Origin: Macondimonas sp045864775
GTDB lineage: Bacteria > Pseudomonadota > Gammaproteobacteria > UBA5335
NCBI GenBank assembly: GCA_045864775.1
Contig: BTVR01000002.1
Span: forward strand, 248,001-312,000
DNA: 64,000 bases
Direction: 5' to 3'
Made by a program: the position numbers and the translations under genes. This document shows, one piece after another, positions 33,166 through 41,732 of this stretch. The notes beneath the pieces are model-generated. The model did no database searches and was not told the DNA's origin. It saw only the letters and a program-made list of their open reading frames with translations. Within the stretch, counting starts at the first letter, position 1. Each line of letters opens with the position of its first letter.

Positions 33166-36057
33166 TCAACCCGACACGGTGAGCAGGTCGCCGTTGGCGT
33201 TCATCGCCAGCGGTTCGATGCCGCGTGCGCGGTCGATCATCTCGGCGACCTTGAATGCCGCGTCCAGCTCGCCGATGCCGAATTCCTGCATCAGCCGGTA
33301 GCGTTCGGCCTTCTCCTCGGGCTCGGTCTGCGCGAGCGCCAGATAAAGACTCGGCGGCACTGCGCGGAACAGCAGTTCCATGCTCCTGGAGAGGATGACA
33401 CCCTCGGTGTACTTGCCCGCTTCCTTGCGCGCCGAGAGCATCAGCGCCTTCTGCGCCGGCGTGAGTTCGCGGAAGCGGGCGATCTTCTCGACTTCATCGG
33501 GCGGCATGCTGAGGCAAATCCACCATTCGATCATGTTCAGCATCGGCTCGGCCGCCTTCGGCAGGTCGTCGAGGTTCTGCGTGGCGAGCCAGAACCAGGC
33601 GCCGAGCTTGCGCCACATCTTCGTGATCTTGACCACGTAGGGCGCCAGCAGCGGGTTCTTGGTAATGATATGGCCCTCGTCCGTGACGTTGATGATCGGC
33701 CGGCCCAGGAACTGGTCGCGTTCGGCGATGTTGTTGACCGTGTTGATCAGCGACGTGTAGGCGATCGAGAGCTGCGCGTTGTAGCCCTCCCTCGCGTAGG
33801 TCGCGAGGTCGACGATGGTGATGTCCGCTTCGGGCCATGGCGTACCCGGCCGGTCGAACATTTCGCCGTCCGCGCCCTGGCAGAACATGTCCATGGCGTC
33901 GGCCATTTCCAGCAGCCGCGTACGCCGGGTTTCCGGGAGCGTGGCATCGCGGCCGCGCTCGCGCAGCGCGTCGCGCACATCGCGCGTGAGTACGGTGCGC
34001 TGCTCGGCAACGCAGCGCTGGGCAGCGACGAGGATGCACTGGCGGATCAGGCTGCGGTCGGCGCGCGTCATGCGCGCTTCTTCCTTGTCCTCGCCGCCGG
34101 TGATCATCAGCCGGGCGGTGATCTCCAGTTCGCCCAGCACGTCACGCTGCTCGTCGCCGACGTCCTCCTCGCCCCCCTCCTCGTCGAGCGCATCGGCATC
34201 GAGCGTCTGCACCTGGCTGGGGGTCTCGACCAGGCGATGCGCGTCGGCGAACGGGGCCAGGCTCACGCCGGAGCTGGGCGCGAGCTTGACGCGGTGGACG
34301 CTGAGCCCGAGCCGTGCGGCGAACTCTCCGAACAATCCGAAGCTGTTGCCGGCTTCGACGATGAACAGCCGCGGCCGGTAGATCGCGGTGACTTGGTTGA
34401 GGATGTTGTTGAGGGTGGCCGACTTGCCCGAGCCGGTGGGACCGAACAGGAACAGGTGGGCGTTCATCTGCCGGTCGAGCCGGTTCAGCGGGTCGAACGT
34501 AATCGTGCCGCCGCCGCGGTTGAACAGCGTGATGCCGGGATGTCCGGTGCCCTGGCTGCGCCCCCACAGCGGCGCCACGTTGACGCCGTGCTGCACGAAC
34601 ATCAGCTGCGTGTACCACTGGCGCTTGTCCTTGTCCGGGTCGTAGACGCAGGGCAGCCAGCGCAGGTAGGTGTTGAGCGGGGCCACCTCGTCGTCTTCGC
34701 GCACGGGCTGCATGCCGGCGTTGAGCAGGACGTTGCCCAACTGCAGGCCGCGCGCATCGAGTTCGGCCTGGTCGCGTCCGCGCAGGTAGAACGTCAGCGC
34801 GCCGCGGTACAGCTTGTGCGCGCTGCCGATCAGCCCGCGCGCCTGCTGCACGTCGTGGCGGGCCTGTTCGGACGCCAGGGTCTCGCCGACGGCTTTGCGC
34901 GCCAGGTGGTTCAGGTGCGCTTCGAGCACGTCCTGCGGCGTCGCCACGAGCGTCAGGCACAGGGTCGTGTCTTCCGGCATCTGGTCGAACAGCGCGTTGA
35001 TCGCGTCGCCGCCCTTGCGGGTTTCGCCGGTGATGTGGCCGGTGGCCGGCGGCATCCGCAGGCGGTCGACGCTGATCGCACGGTGCGGCAGGCCGTCGAA
35101 GTACCACAGGCCTTCGGCCACGTCGGAGCGCGGCTGGCCGAAGAACAGCCGCTGCGCGAAGTCCGTGCCGCTGGCCAGCTCGATCTCGCCGGGCTCGGCT
35201 TCATCGGGATAGCGCGCCAGCGCGTAGAACCGCTCGCGGTCGGCTTCGCTCGGGCCGAGCAGCGTTGGGTTCGGGTTGAACCAGCGCAGTAGCCAGGCAT
35301 GGATGTCGGTCGCGCCGAGGCGGCGGGCGCGCACGCCGGCGTTGGCCAGCCCGCCGACCAGGCGGTCGCAGACGATGTGCAGCGCCTGCTCGGGCGATTG
35401 GCCGCGGCGGGCCGGCGCCTGGCCGACGCGGCGATACACCACCATGCGCGTGCGGCGCGACTGGCCGCGCCAGGGCAAGCGCGTGACGGTGCTGTCCTCG
35501 AACAGCCCGCCGGTCTTGACGATCGCGTGCAGGTGGTGGCCGAAGAAGCGCAGGTAGAAGTCGCTAAAGGCGCTGCCGTGTGCGCGCGGCTGCAGGTAGG
35601 CGCGCAGGTCCTCCAGATAGCGGTCCCAATTGGTCTCGTCCTGGGCGTAGAGCTGGACGACCCAGGGGTTCTCGTCCAGTTCGTCGAACGAGTCCTGCAG
35701 CGCGTTCTCGAGAGTGTCGCGGACCTGGCCCAGCCAGCCCGGCTCGCGGCCTTCGGTGCCGACCGGCTGCAGCTCGAAGAACGCGGCGACCGAGGCGCCG
35801 TCCTCCAGCAGCATGCACTGCGACTCGGAAAGGTACTCGGCCCACGGCAGCATGTCCGCGAACGACGGGGCGATGTCGTACAGAGCCTGCTCGTCGGCGA
35901 CGGTGGCGGGACGGCGCGAGCGCCGGCCGGGGCGACCGGGTTCGGGCAGGCCATGCGTGCGCAGCTCGGCGACGTGGCGCTCCCAGGCATCGGCCGGTGC
36001 CGGCGACGCCGCAGCCGGCGCCGGGCGCGGCCGGCGCTTGAGCGAGGGCCACGCCAT
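33166..36057 (-). CDS. traC: TraC/VirB4-like conjugative ATPase, TIGR03744 family
   Basis: 963 residues from MAWPSLKRRPRP. The N-terminal TraC domain precedes Walker A GPTGSGKS (about residue 540) and a VirB4-type motor domain with NVTDEGHIITKNP and WLATQNLDDLP. It powers pilus assembly at the inner membrane. An acidic insert (ALDEEGGEEDVGDEQ) follows the motor start. ICE backbone. Confidence 0.95.
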   Translation of the reverse strand: MAWPSLKRRPRPAPAAASPAPADAWERHVAELRTHGLPEPGRPGRRSRRPATVADEQALYDIAPSFADMLPWAEYLSESQCMLLEDGASVAAFFELQPVGTEGREPGWLGQVRDTLENALQDSFDELDENPWVVQLYAQDETNWDRYLEDLRAYLQPRAHGSAFSDFYLRFFGHHLHAIVKTGGLFEDSTVTRLPWRGQSRRTRMVVYRRVGQAPARRGQSPEQALHIVCDRLVGGLANAGVRARRLGATDIHAWLLRWFNPNPTLLGPSEADRERFYALARYPDEAEPGEIELASGTDFAQRLFFGQPRSDVAEGLWYFDGLPHRAISVDRLRMPPATGHITGETRKGGDAINALFDQMPEDTTLCLTLVATPQDVLEAHLNHLARKAVGETLASEQARHDVQQARGLIGSAHKLYRGALTFYLRGRDQAELDARGLQLGNVLLNAGMQPVREDDEVAPLNTYLRWLPCVYDPDKDKRQWYTQLMFVQHGVNVAPLWGRSQGTGHPGITLFNRGGGTITFDPLNRLDRQMNAHLFLFGPTGSGKSATLNNILNQVTAIYRPRLFIVEAGNSFGLFGEFAARLGLSVHRVKLAPSSGVSLAPFADAHRLVETPSQVQTLDADALDEEGGEEDVGDEQRDVLGELEITARLMITGGEDKEEARMTRADRSLIRQCILVAAQRCVAEQRTVLTRDVRDALRERGRDATLPETRRTRLLEMADAMDMFCQGADGEMFDRPGTPWPEADITIVDLATYAREGYNAQLSIAYTSLINTVNNIAERDQFLGRPIINVTDEGHIITKNPLLAPYVVKITKMWRKLGAWFWLATQNLDDLPKAAEPMLNMIEWWICLSMPPDEVEKIARFRELTPAQKALMLSARKEAGKYTEGVILSRSMELLFRAVPPSLYLALAQTEPEEKAERYRLMQEFGIGELDAAFKVAEMIDRARGIEPLAMNANGDLLTVSG

Positions 36058-36059
36058 CG

Positions 36060-36491
36060 TCAGTAGTCCTCGGTCCGTTCGCCCGGCAGCGCGTACTGGA
36101 CGCGCTGGTAGAGCGGGAACACCGTCGTGTAGCCGGGCACCGGCACCGGGTCCGAACCGGCCAAGTGCGGGAACACATACATGAGCAGGTCCGGGTTGGG
36201 CAGGCGGTGGAACTGGCGGTGGATCTCGTTCTGCGCGGTGCGCGTGTAGCGCGCCTGCTCGGCGGGCGCGGCCTGCACGTCGGCCGGCGTGAGCGGACGG
36301 CGCAGCGACTGCCGGGCATCGAGCAGGCCGCGCTCGCTCGGGCCGGCCGCGCCGCCGCCGGTCTCGACGTTCCAGATGTCGAGCATGGTCCGGTCGGAGC
36401 GCGGCAGCAGCTCCTCCTTGGTGGTTGCACAACTGGCCAGCGCGAGTGCAACGCCCAGCGCCGCCAGGGCGTCAGTCCAGTTCCTGCGCAT
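36060..36491 (-). CDS. ICE outer-membrane lipoprotein, TIGR03751 family
   Basis: 143 residues. A lipoprotein signal with lipobox LASC (about residue 20) is followed by a Pro/Arg-rich region and LPNPDLLMYVFPHLAGSDPVPVPGYTTVFPLY, characteristic of TIGR03751. A VirB7/TraV-like role in the core complex is inferred. Overlaps TIGR03752 by 20 bp. Confidence 0.9.
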   Translation of the reverse strand: MRRNWTDALAALGVALALASCATTKEELLPRSDRTMLDIWNVETGGGAAGPSERGLLDARQSLRRPLTPADVQAAPAEQARYTRTAQNEIHRQFHRLPNPDLLMYVFPHLAGSDPVPVPGYTTVFPLYQRVQYALPGERTEDY

Positions 36492-37914
36492 GGGTCGCGT
36501 CTCCGAGGCGGTGGTCGACGCGGCGGCCGGCCGGGTCGTAGTCGATGGTCAGGGGTTCTTCGAGATGCACGGCGACCTTGGCGCCGGGCTGCACGTACAC
36601 CGCGGCGAAGGCCTGGCCGTAGAGCTTGTTCACCCAGTCGGCCATGTCGCGGACGCCACCGGCGAGGATCTGGCCCATCGCTTCGTTGCCGGTGATGCCG
36701 ACGGTGCCGATGGCGCCGTCGGGGCCGACGTAGGACAGGCGGCCGGTGTCCGAGTCGATCAGCGAGGCGACGCCGGCGCCGGCGGCGGTGATCAGCGCCC
36801 TGCTGCCGAGGTACTGCTGCGCGTTGGAACGGCGGTCGCCGGTGACGCAGGGAATGCCGTGCGGGTCGCTGATCCAGCCGAGGCCGTCCTGGGTGGTGTT
36901 GCCCTGGGCGTTGTCTTGGCGGTTGCCGCCACGCTCGCGATCCTCGGGGATGGTGCGGATGGTCCCGTCGTTGAACACGAAGGTCACGGAGCGAACCTGG
37001 CCGCGCACGCACGAGAGCGTCCAGTCGCCCGACGCGGTGCCACTGACGACCGCACCGGCGACGTCGGGGATGTCGATGCCGTTCGCGGTCAGGTTGTCGG
37101 GTCCGATCAGGACCTTGAACGGATACGGATCGTTGACCGTCCCGTCGATCGGCACGCGGCCGATCAGCGCCGTCATCGCGACCGATCCCATCAAGGTGGA
37201 GTTCGTCGGCACGGTGTAGACGGCCTTCGCAGCCGGCGCACCGGCTGCGCGGCGACCGGCGTCCACCGCCGCACCGGTGGCGTCGCCGATGCTTTCACCG
37301 GCTTCCCCGAAGCTCGTGGGGAAGCTGAAGCCGCTTGCGTTGTTGGCGGGCGAACGTCCGCGGCCCTCCTGGCGGGCATCATCCGGCTCGACCCAGCGCA
37401 TGGTCTCGCCGCTGCCGCCGGTGCTGGCGTTGTCGCCCGGCTCCAGCCCCAGGCCCACCGGCAGGTCGGCGTGGCCGTCGCGGCGGCCGCTCACGCCTTC
37501 AAGGCGTTGCTGCAGTTCCTGCAACAGGCCCTGGGTCTGCTGGCGCTCGGCGGCGGCCTGCTCACGATCTTGCCGCAGCTGGTTGCGCTCTCCCTCGATC
37601 GCGCTCTGGATGCGCCGGTCGACCGCGCCCTCGCGCTGCCGCAGCCGTTCGTTCTCCTGGCGCTGGGTCCTGTTGTCCGTCAACGCCGTCTGCAACTCGG
37701 TGCGCAGTTGCCGGACCTGCGCGACCAGCGTGGCGACGGTATCGCGCGGCGTGTCGCCTTCGATGCCCAGGGCCTTGGCTTCGTCCGCGGTGAGCTGACC
37801 GGCCCCCTGCTGCGCGGGTGCGCGGTCGCCGCCGGACAACAGCTTGAAGCCGACGAACACCAGCAGCAGCACCATCGGGATCATCAGCCACTTGAGCAGG
37901 CCATTACTCTTCAT
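36472..37914 (-). CDS. ICE transfer protein, TIGR03752 (TraB/VirB10-like)
   Basis: 480 residues. Short cytosolic start, membrane helix at about 8-27, long coiled coil (60-140), Gly/Ser linker, and a VirB10-like beta-barrel domain (YTVPTNSTLMGSVAMTALIG). It spans the periplasm and links inner- and outer-membrane parts of the secretion core. Confidence 0.93.
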   Translation of the reverse strand: MKSNGLLKWLMIPMVLLLVFVGFKLLSGGDRAPAQQGAGQLTADEAKALGIEGDTPRDTVATLVAQVRQLRTELQTALTDNRTQRQENERLRQREGAVDRRIQSAIEGERNQLRQDREQAAAERQQTQGLLQELQQRLEGVSGRRDGHADLPVGLGLEPGDNASTGGSGETMRWVEPDDARQEGRGRSPANNASGFSFPTSFGEAGESIGDATGAAVDAGRRAAGAPAAKAVYTVPTNSTLMGSVAMTALIGRVPIDGTVNDPYPFKVLIGPDNLTANGIDIPDVAGAVVSGTASGDWTLSCVRGQVRSVTFVFNDGTIRTIPEDRERGGNRQDNAQGNTTQDGLGWISDPHGIPCVTGDRRSNAQQYLGSRALITAAGAGVASLIDSDTGRLSYVGPDGAIGTVGITGNEAMGQILAGGVRDMADWVNKLYGQAFAAVYVQPGAKVAVHLEEPLTIDYDPAGRRVDHRLGDATHAQELD

Positions 37915-38800
37915 CGCGGCCTCCGTCGCGGTCGCTCGGCGCGGCGGGCGCCGGCAGGTTGAGGGAGGCGTCGACGGGTGCGATCGCGGGCAGCAGCGAC
38001 TGCGGCAAGCCGCGGCCGCGGGTGACGAGGTAGACGACGGTTGTGTCTTCCGGCGTGCCGGCCGGCCCGAGGTCGGGGTGCTGGAACGTCGCGGTCAGGA
38101 AGTCGCCTTGCAGCGCGCGCGGATCCAGATCGAACCCGCGCGGCGCGGTGTTGCGCAGGCGCACGGCGCTGACCCACAGGTCGCCCAGGCGCCAGGCAGC
38201 CAGTGCCTGCGCCTGGATGGGCAGCGTCGGCAGCAGCGAGTGCAGCGGCAGGTCCCGGCGCACGTTGGCGCGGGTAATGCCCGGCACCGGCTCGACCGTG
38301 CGCAGCGGCGCGTAGAGGCTTTGCGCGGCGTAGCGCGTCAGCACCACCGGCACGGGCGTCGGCGGTGCCGGACGGTCGGTGCGCGCGGCGCGTGCCTGTG
38401 GATCGTCCTCGGCCGCGACGCCCTGGCCGCCGGCCGGCGCCGCGATGACGATGCGCACCGGCTCCAGCGGCGGCTGTCCTTCCTGCGGCGCTTCGGCGGC
38501 AATGTCCAGCAGGATCACCGTGCCGCTGCCGGCATCCTGGAGTTGCAGCCGCGTCGGTTCGATCGGCTCGCTGGCGCGCAGGTAAACGGCGCCGGCCGCG
38601 CTCTGCACGCGCAGTCGAGCGCCCACCGACGCGGGGACGCCGACGCGCACGTTGCGGTCGATGAAGATGACCCGCTCCTCGCCGACGACGAGCGGCAGCG
38701 CCAGGGGCAGTCGCTCCCAGCGCAGGATCTCGACGGCATGGACGGGGACGGACAGCGCCAGCAGCAACGCGGCGCCGAGCGTGGCGAGAAGACGGTTCAT
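37904..38800 (-). CDS. ICE transfer protein, TIGR03749 (TraK-like)
   Basis: 298 residues with a signal peptide ending PVHAVEI. Beta-rich periplasmic protein with LRWERLPLALPLVVGEERVIFIDRNVRVG near the N-terminus, the TIGR03749 signature. Corresponds to VirB9/TraK of the core complex. Overlaps its neighbours by 11 and 4 bp. Confidence 0.92.
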   Translation of the reverse strand: MNRLLATLGAALLLALSVPVHAVEILRWERLPLALPLVVGEERVIFIDRNVRVGVPASVGARLRVQSAAGAVYLRASEPIEPTRLQLQDAGSGTVILLDIAAEAPQEGQPPLEPVRIVIAAPAGGQGVAAEDDPQARAARTDRPAPPTPVPVVLTRYAAQSLYAPLRTVEPVPGITRANVRRDLPLHSLLPTLPIQAQALAAWRLGDLWVSAVRLRNTAPRGFDLDPRALQGDFLTATFQHPDLGPAGTPEDTTVVYLVTRGRGLPQSLLPAIAPVDASLNLPAPAAPSDRDGGRDEE

Positions 38801-39477
38801 GGCGTGGTTTCCGCGGGAGGGGTCGGCGCGGCGCTGGGTGCCGGGTCGGCAGGCGTGGCGATCCGCTGCGGGGTGCCGTCGTAGCAGTCGATCGCTAGGC
38901 CGAAGGGGTTGCGCTGCGGATCGACATCAGCGCGCACGACCTTCAGCGGGTAGCGCACGAACGCGCGCTTGACCTGTTCGGCGCCGTAGTACTCGTCCGC
39001 GGTGACGTCGAGCGTCACGACCCAATCGTGGTCGGAGACGGTGCGAACGCGCATGGCGGGGCTGGACCCGTAACCGCGTCCCGGAATCTCGTAGATACCG
39101 CGCACGCGCTGACGCAGCTCGCCTGCGTTGCGGCGGTACTCGTAGTCCTGGCGCAGGAAGGCTTGGCAGGCCGGCGTGAAGTACGCAGACAGCGCATGCA
39201 GGTTGCGCGGGTAGTCGTCATCGCCGTTGGTCGGCCAGCGCTGCAACTGCTGCCAGACGTAGAAGGTGAAGGCGTAGACGGACTCCGGCGGCACCTCCCA
39301 CCATTTCCGGGTGCTGCCCGAGCGCAGATCGGGCGGGACGTGGATCGTCAGGTCGCGCGGCGCGCTCCACCAGCCGAGCCCCATCACCAGCGCCAGCGCG
39401 ACGACCACGCCGGCCCCGATGCGCAAGGTCTTGATGTGCGCCTCCAGGCGCAGGACCTCGTTCTTGAACCGGCTCAT
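38797..39477 (-). CDS. ICE transfer protein, TIGR03746 (TraE/VirB8-like)
   Basis: 226 residues from MSRFKNEVLRLEAHIKTLR. One N-terminal membrane helix (about 20-40) and a periplasmic VirB8-like domain (WWEVPPESVYAFTFYVWQQLQRWP). TIGR03746. Pro/Ala-rich C-terminus. Coupled to both neighbours by 4-bp overlaps. Confidence 0.92.
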   Translation of the reverse strand: MSRFKNEVLRLEAHIKTLRIGAGVVVALALVMGLGWWSAPRDLTIHVPPDLRSGSTRKWWEVPPESVYAFTFYVWQQLQRWPTNGDDDYPRNLHALSAYFTPACQAFLRQDYEYRRNAGELRQRVRGIYEIPGRGYGSSPAMRVRTVSDHDWVVTLDVTADEYYGAEQVKRAFVRYPLKVVRADVDPQRNPFGLAIDCYDGTPQRIATPADPAPSAAPTPPAETTP

Positions 39478-39872
39478 GGCGTCCGGCTCCTGCGCGTGGT
39501 CCAGTAGCCCGAACGGGTCACCAACTGCCGGCCGCCGACGAAGCGGCCCAGCAGCGGCTGGCGCGAGGTCAGCCGCCATTGCAGCTGGCGGTACAACCAG
39601 GTGTCCGGGCGTCCGCGCTTGAGGCGACGCAGCGCGCTGCCGCCGCCGAACACGCCGATGGCGATCGCGACCACGATGGCGGTGGGCAGCAGCGCGATCT
39701 TGGAGAACGCCAGCGCCAGCGGCACGCCGGCGCCGAATCCCATTGCCGCCGACAAGCCCGCGCACACCCACAGTTCGTCCGCGGTCAAACCGCGTACCAC
39801 GACCGGATGACGGTTCAGCCGATGGGGCAGGAACGCAACCGTGCCGTCCGGCCGGATGTCCTGGTCAGCCAT
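39474..39872 (-). CDS. ICE transfer protein, TIGR03750 (TraL/VirB3-like)
   Basis: 132 residues. Start FLPHRLNRHPVVVRGLTADELW, then two membrane helices (about 37-80) and a basic tail (RRLKRGRPDTWLYRQLQWRL). TIGR03750, positioned as the VirB3/TraL pilus-assembly membrane protein. Confidence 0.92.
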   Translation of the reverse strand: MADQDIRPDGTVAFLPHRLNRHPVVVRGLTADELWVCAGLSAAMGFGAGVPLALAFSKIALLPTAIVVAIAIGVFGGGSALRRLKRGRPDTWLYRQLQWRLTSRQPLLGRFVGGRQLVTRSGYWTTRRSRTP

Positions 39873-39882
39873 GCCGACGGCC

Positions 39883-40248
39883 TCAGAGGATGCCGGTGGC
39901 TTCGGTCAGCAGCCAGATCCCCACGACCAGCAGGATCGCGCCGATGGCGACCGTCAGGCCGAATTGGCCCCACGTGGCGCGACCGTTGTGGATCTCGGCG
40001 TAGCGCGAGTAGGCGTGGTAGCACACGCCCACGAACATCGCCGCGACGACCAGCAAGGCCACCAACAGCACAATGTCGTAGCCGTAGTTGCGCAGCGTTT
40101 CCATGATGCCGCTGCCCCGGCCGCGCGAGGGGTCTTCGATCGTCGGCAGGCCCTGGGCCTGAACGAGCGGCGCGAGCAGGAAGGCGGCCGGCAATGCGGC
40201 CAGTTGCGAGAGGCGCGGAAAGCGAAAGCGACGTGAGAGCGGATTCAT
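39883..40248 (-). CDS. Probable pilin, TIGR03745 family
   Basis: 121 residues. Long leader ending APLVQAQ, then two hydrophobic helices (DIVLLVALLVVAAMFVGVCYH and LTVAIGAILLVVGIWLLTEA) joined by a short polar turn, the TraA/VirB2 pilin layout. TIGR03745 is the corresponding ICE family. A ribosome binding site AGG precedes the start. Confidence 0.9.
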   Translation of the reverse strand: MNPLSRRFRFPRLSQLAALPAAFLLAPLVQAQGLPTIEDPSRGRGSGIMETLRNYGYDIVLLVALLVVAAMFVGVCYHAYSRYAEIHNGRATWGQFGLTVAIGAILLVVGIWLLTEATGIL

Positions 40249-40260
40249 GTTGGGTGACCT

Positions 40261-40494
40261 TTAGGAGAGCAGGAAGAAGGTCAGCACCAGGTACAGCGCG
40301 ACGAAGCGCACCACGACACCAAGGAACTGACGCTGGGATATCCGCTGCTCGGCCCATCCGACATAGGCGGTCCGCATCGCCCACACGCCCCACACGAGGA
40401 GTACGGCGAAGACGGCGCCGATGACGACGACCGAGACGGCGGAAGGGGGAAAGCCACCGTTGGCCTGAAAGGCGGCGGTCTGGGCGGCATTCAT
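40261..40494 (-). CDS. DUF3262/TIGR03758 small membrane protein
   Basis: 77 residues with two membrane helices separated by YVGWAEQRISQRQF. TIGR03758 ICE family (DUF3262). Its place next to the pilin suggests a pilus accessory or second pilin-like role. Overlaps the RAQPRD gene by 4 bp. Confidence 0.9.
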   Translation of the reverse strand: MNAAQTAAFQANGGFPPSAVSVVVIGAVFAVLLVWGVWAMRTAYVGWAEQRISQRQFLGVVVRFVALYLVLTFFLLS

Positions 40495-40868
40495 GGGGTG
40501 GCCTCCGGTTCACAGGAGGCGGCAGCGGTGGACTGGCGGTAGTCACCGAGCAGCACGGCCGGATCGCGCGGCTGCGCGCGCGATGGGGTCAGGTAGTCGC
40601 GGATGCCGGCGCGGACGCGCTCAAGGTCGGCGCTCAGGCGGCCATAGTCGAAGTGGTAGCGGGCGCGCTCATCGCGCGGGCGCGTGGCTTCCTGCGCGAT
40701 CAGCCGGTCGATGGCGTCGAGCTGGCGCAGCGCAGCGGCCAGGCGCGCGTGCTCGGGGCTTGCGTCGTCGGCCTGGGCACGTACCGGGAAACCCAGCACG
40801 ATGCACAGCGCCAGCAACAGGCCCAGCACGCAGCGCCAGTCGGCGATAGGAGGAACGGTCATCCGCAT
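40491..40868 (-). CDS. RAQPRD family ICE protein
   Basis: 125 residues with a signal peptide ending PVRAQA and the family-naming motif RAQPRDPAVLLGDYR near the C-terminus. Exported. First gene of the unit running to traC; the shared motif lies 61 bp upstream. An ATG six bases downstream (MTVPP) is an alternative start. Function unknown. Confidence 0.9.
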   Translation of the reverse strand: MRMTVPPIADWRCVLGLLLALCIVLGFPVRAQADDASPEHARLAAALRQLDAIDRLIAQEATRPRDERARYHFDYGRLSADLERVRAGIRDYLTPSRAQPRDPAVLLGDYRQSTAAASCEPEATP

Positions 40869-40929
40869 TTGCCAGCCCGCGAATCACGAGGAATGGCGAA
40901 ATGCTCTCGACGCAGGCCGATGCGCGCCG

Positions 40930-40961
40930 CAAACAATCCGGACCTGCGCAGGCCCCGATTG
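40930..40961 (-). promoter_or_regulatory. Shared transfer-unit motif, copy 3
   Basis: Minus strand CAATCGG (40961-40955), 17 bp, ATTGTTTG (40937-40930), 61 bp before the RAQPRD start in a 114-bp gap between transfer units. Confidence 0.58.
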
Positions 40962-40982
40962 ATGGACGGAAATGCGTGGCGG

Positions 40983-41732
40983 CTAGAGGTACTTCTTGAA
41001 GGTGCTCGCGGTGATGCACACGGCGACACCCAGGAGGATCGCGCTGGGCAGCAGGATCAGCAGCGGATGCACGCTGATCGGCAACGCCAGGTAGACGACC
41101 CACGGCAACACGATCAGCGGCATCACCGAGGCTTTCGCGCGGTGGTAGACGAAGCCGGACTCGCGGCCGGCACCGAACTTGCGCACGTCGCGCCGCGCCA
41201 ATCCATCGACGAAGCCGACGAACGCCGCCATCAGGAACAGCGGCAACGTCAGCACCAGCACCAGCAGCCGGACGATGAAGGTAAGCGTGGTGTATGCCGC
41301 GGCGATCAGGTAGCTCTCGCTCCAGACGTAGACCTGGCTCACGTAGTAGCGGAAGTCCTTCGTGCCGCCGTGGCTGGGCGCGCGCGCCTGCGCGGCGGCG
41401 TTGCTCATCCAGTCGAGCAGGCCGCTCTTGACGAAGATCCATTCGTACGAGCGCTCGACCAGCCAGTGCGCCGTGCGGCCCGGCTCCTGCACGACGGCGC
41501 TGCGGGTGAAGTGCGTCGAGAGTTGGTTCAGCTCGAAGTCGAGCATGCCCTGGGCGTGGCGCCAGCCCTGCTCGGGCCAGAAGAAGTGCATGCCGATGCA
41601 CTCGACCAGGATGCAGAGCAGCAGCGATCCGATCAGCACGCCGAAGAACCGCAGGGGCATCGTCACGATGCTGGCCAGCAGTCCCTGCTGCCGGACCTGC
41701 TGGCGCTGGGCGGTGGCGGCCGGGTCCTTCAC
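40983..41732 (-). CDS. ICE membrane protein, TIGR03747 family
   Basis: 249 residues from a GTG overlapping the traD stop (GTGA). Four to five membrane helices (RFFGVLIGSLLLCILVECIG near the start), central loop WPEQGWRHAQGMLDFELNQL. TIGR03747, always paired with TraD in this ICE class, so probably a coupling-protein partner. Confidence 0.92.
   Translation of the reverse strand: MKDPAATAQRQQVRQQGLLASIVTMPLRFFGVLIGSLLLCILVECIGMHFFWPEQGWRHAQGMLDFELNQLSTHFTRSAVVQEPGRTAHWLVERSYEWIFVKSGLLDWMSNAAAQARAPSHGGTKDFRYYVSQVYVWSESYLIAAAYTTLTFIVRLLVLVLTLPLFLMAAFVGFVDGLARRDVRKFGAGRESGFVYHRAKASVMPLIVLPWVVYLALPISVHPLLILLPSAILLGVAVCITASTFKKYL

Noticed and set aside
33115..35292. 725-codon plus-strand open frame opposite traC
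   Set aside because: Antisense of a conserved VirB4-like gene; no recognisable protein features and no promoter or ribosome binding site.
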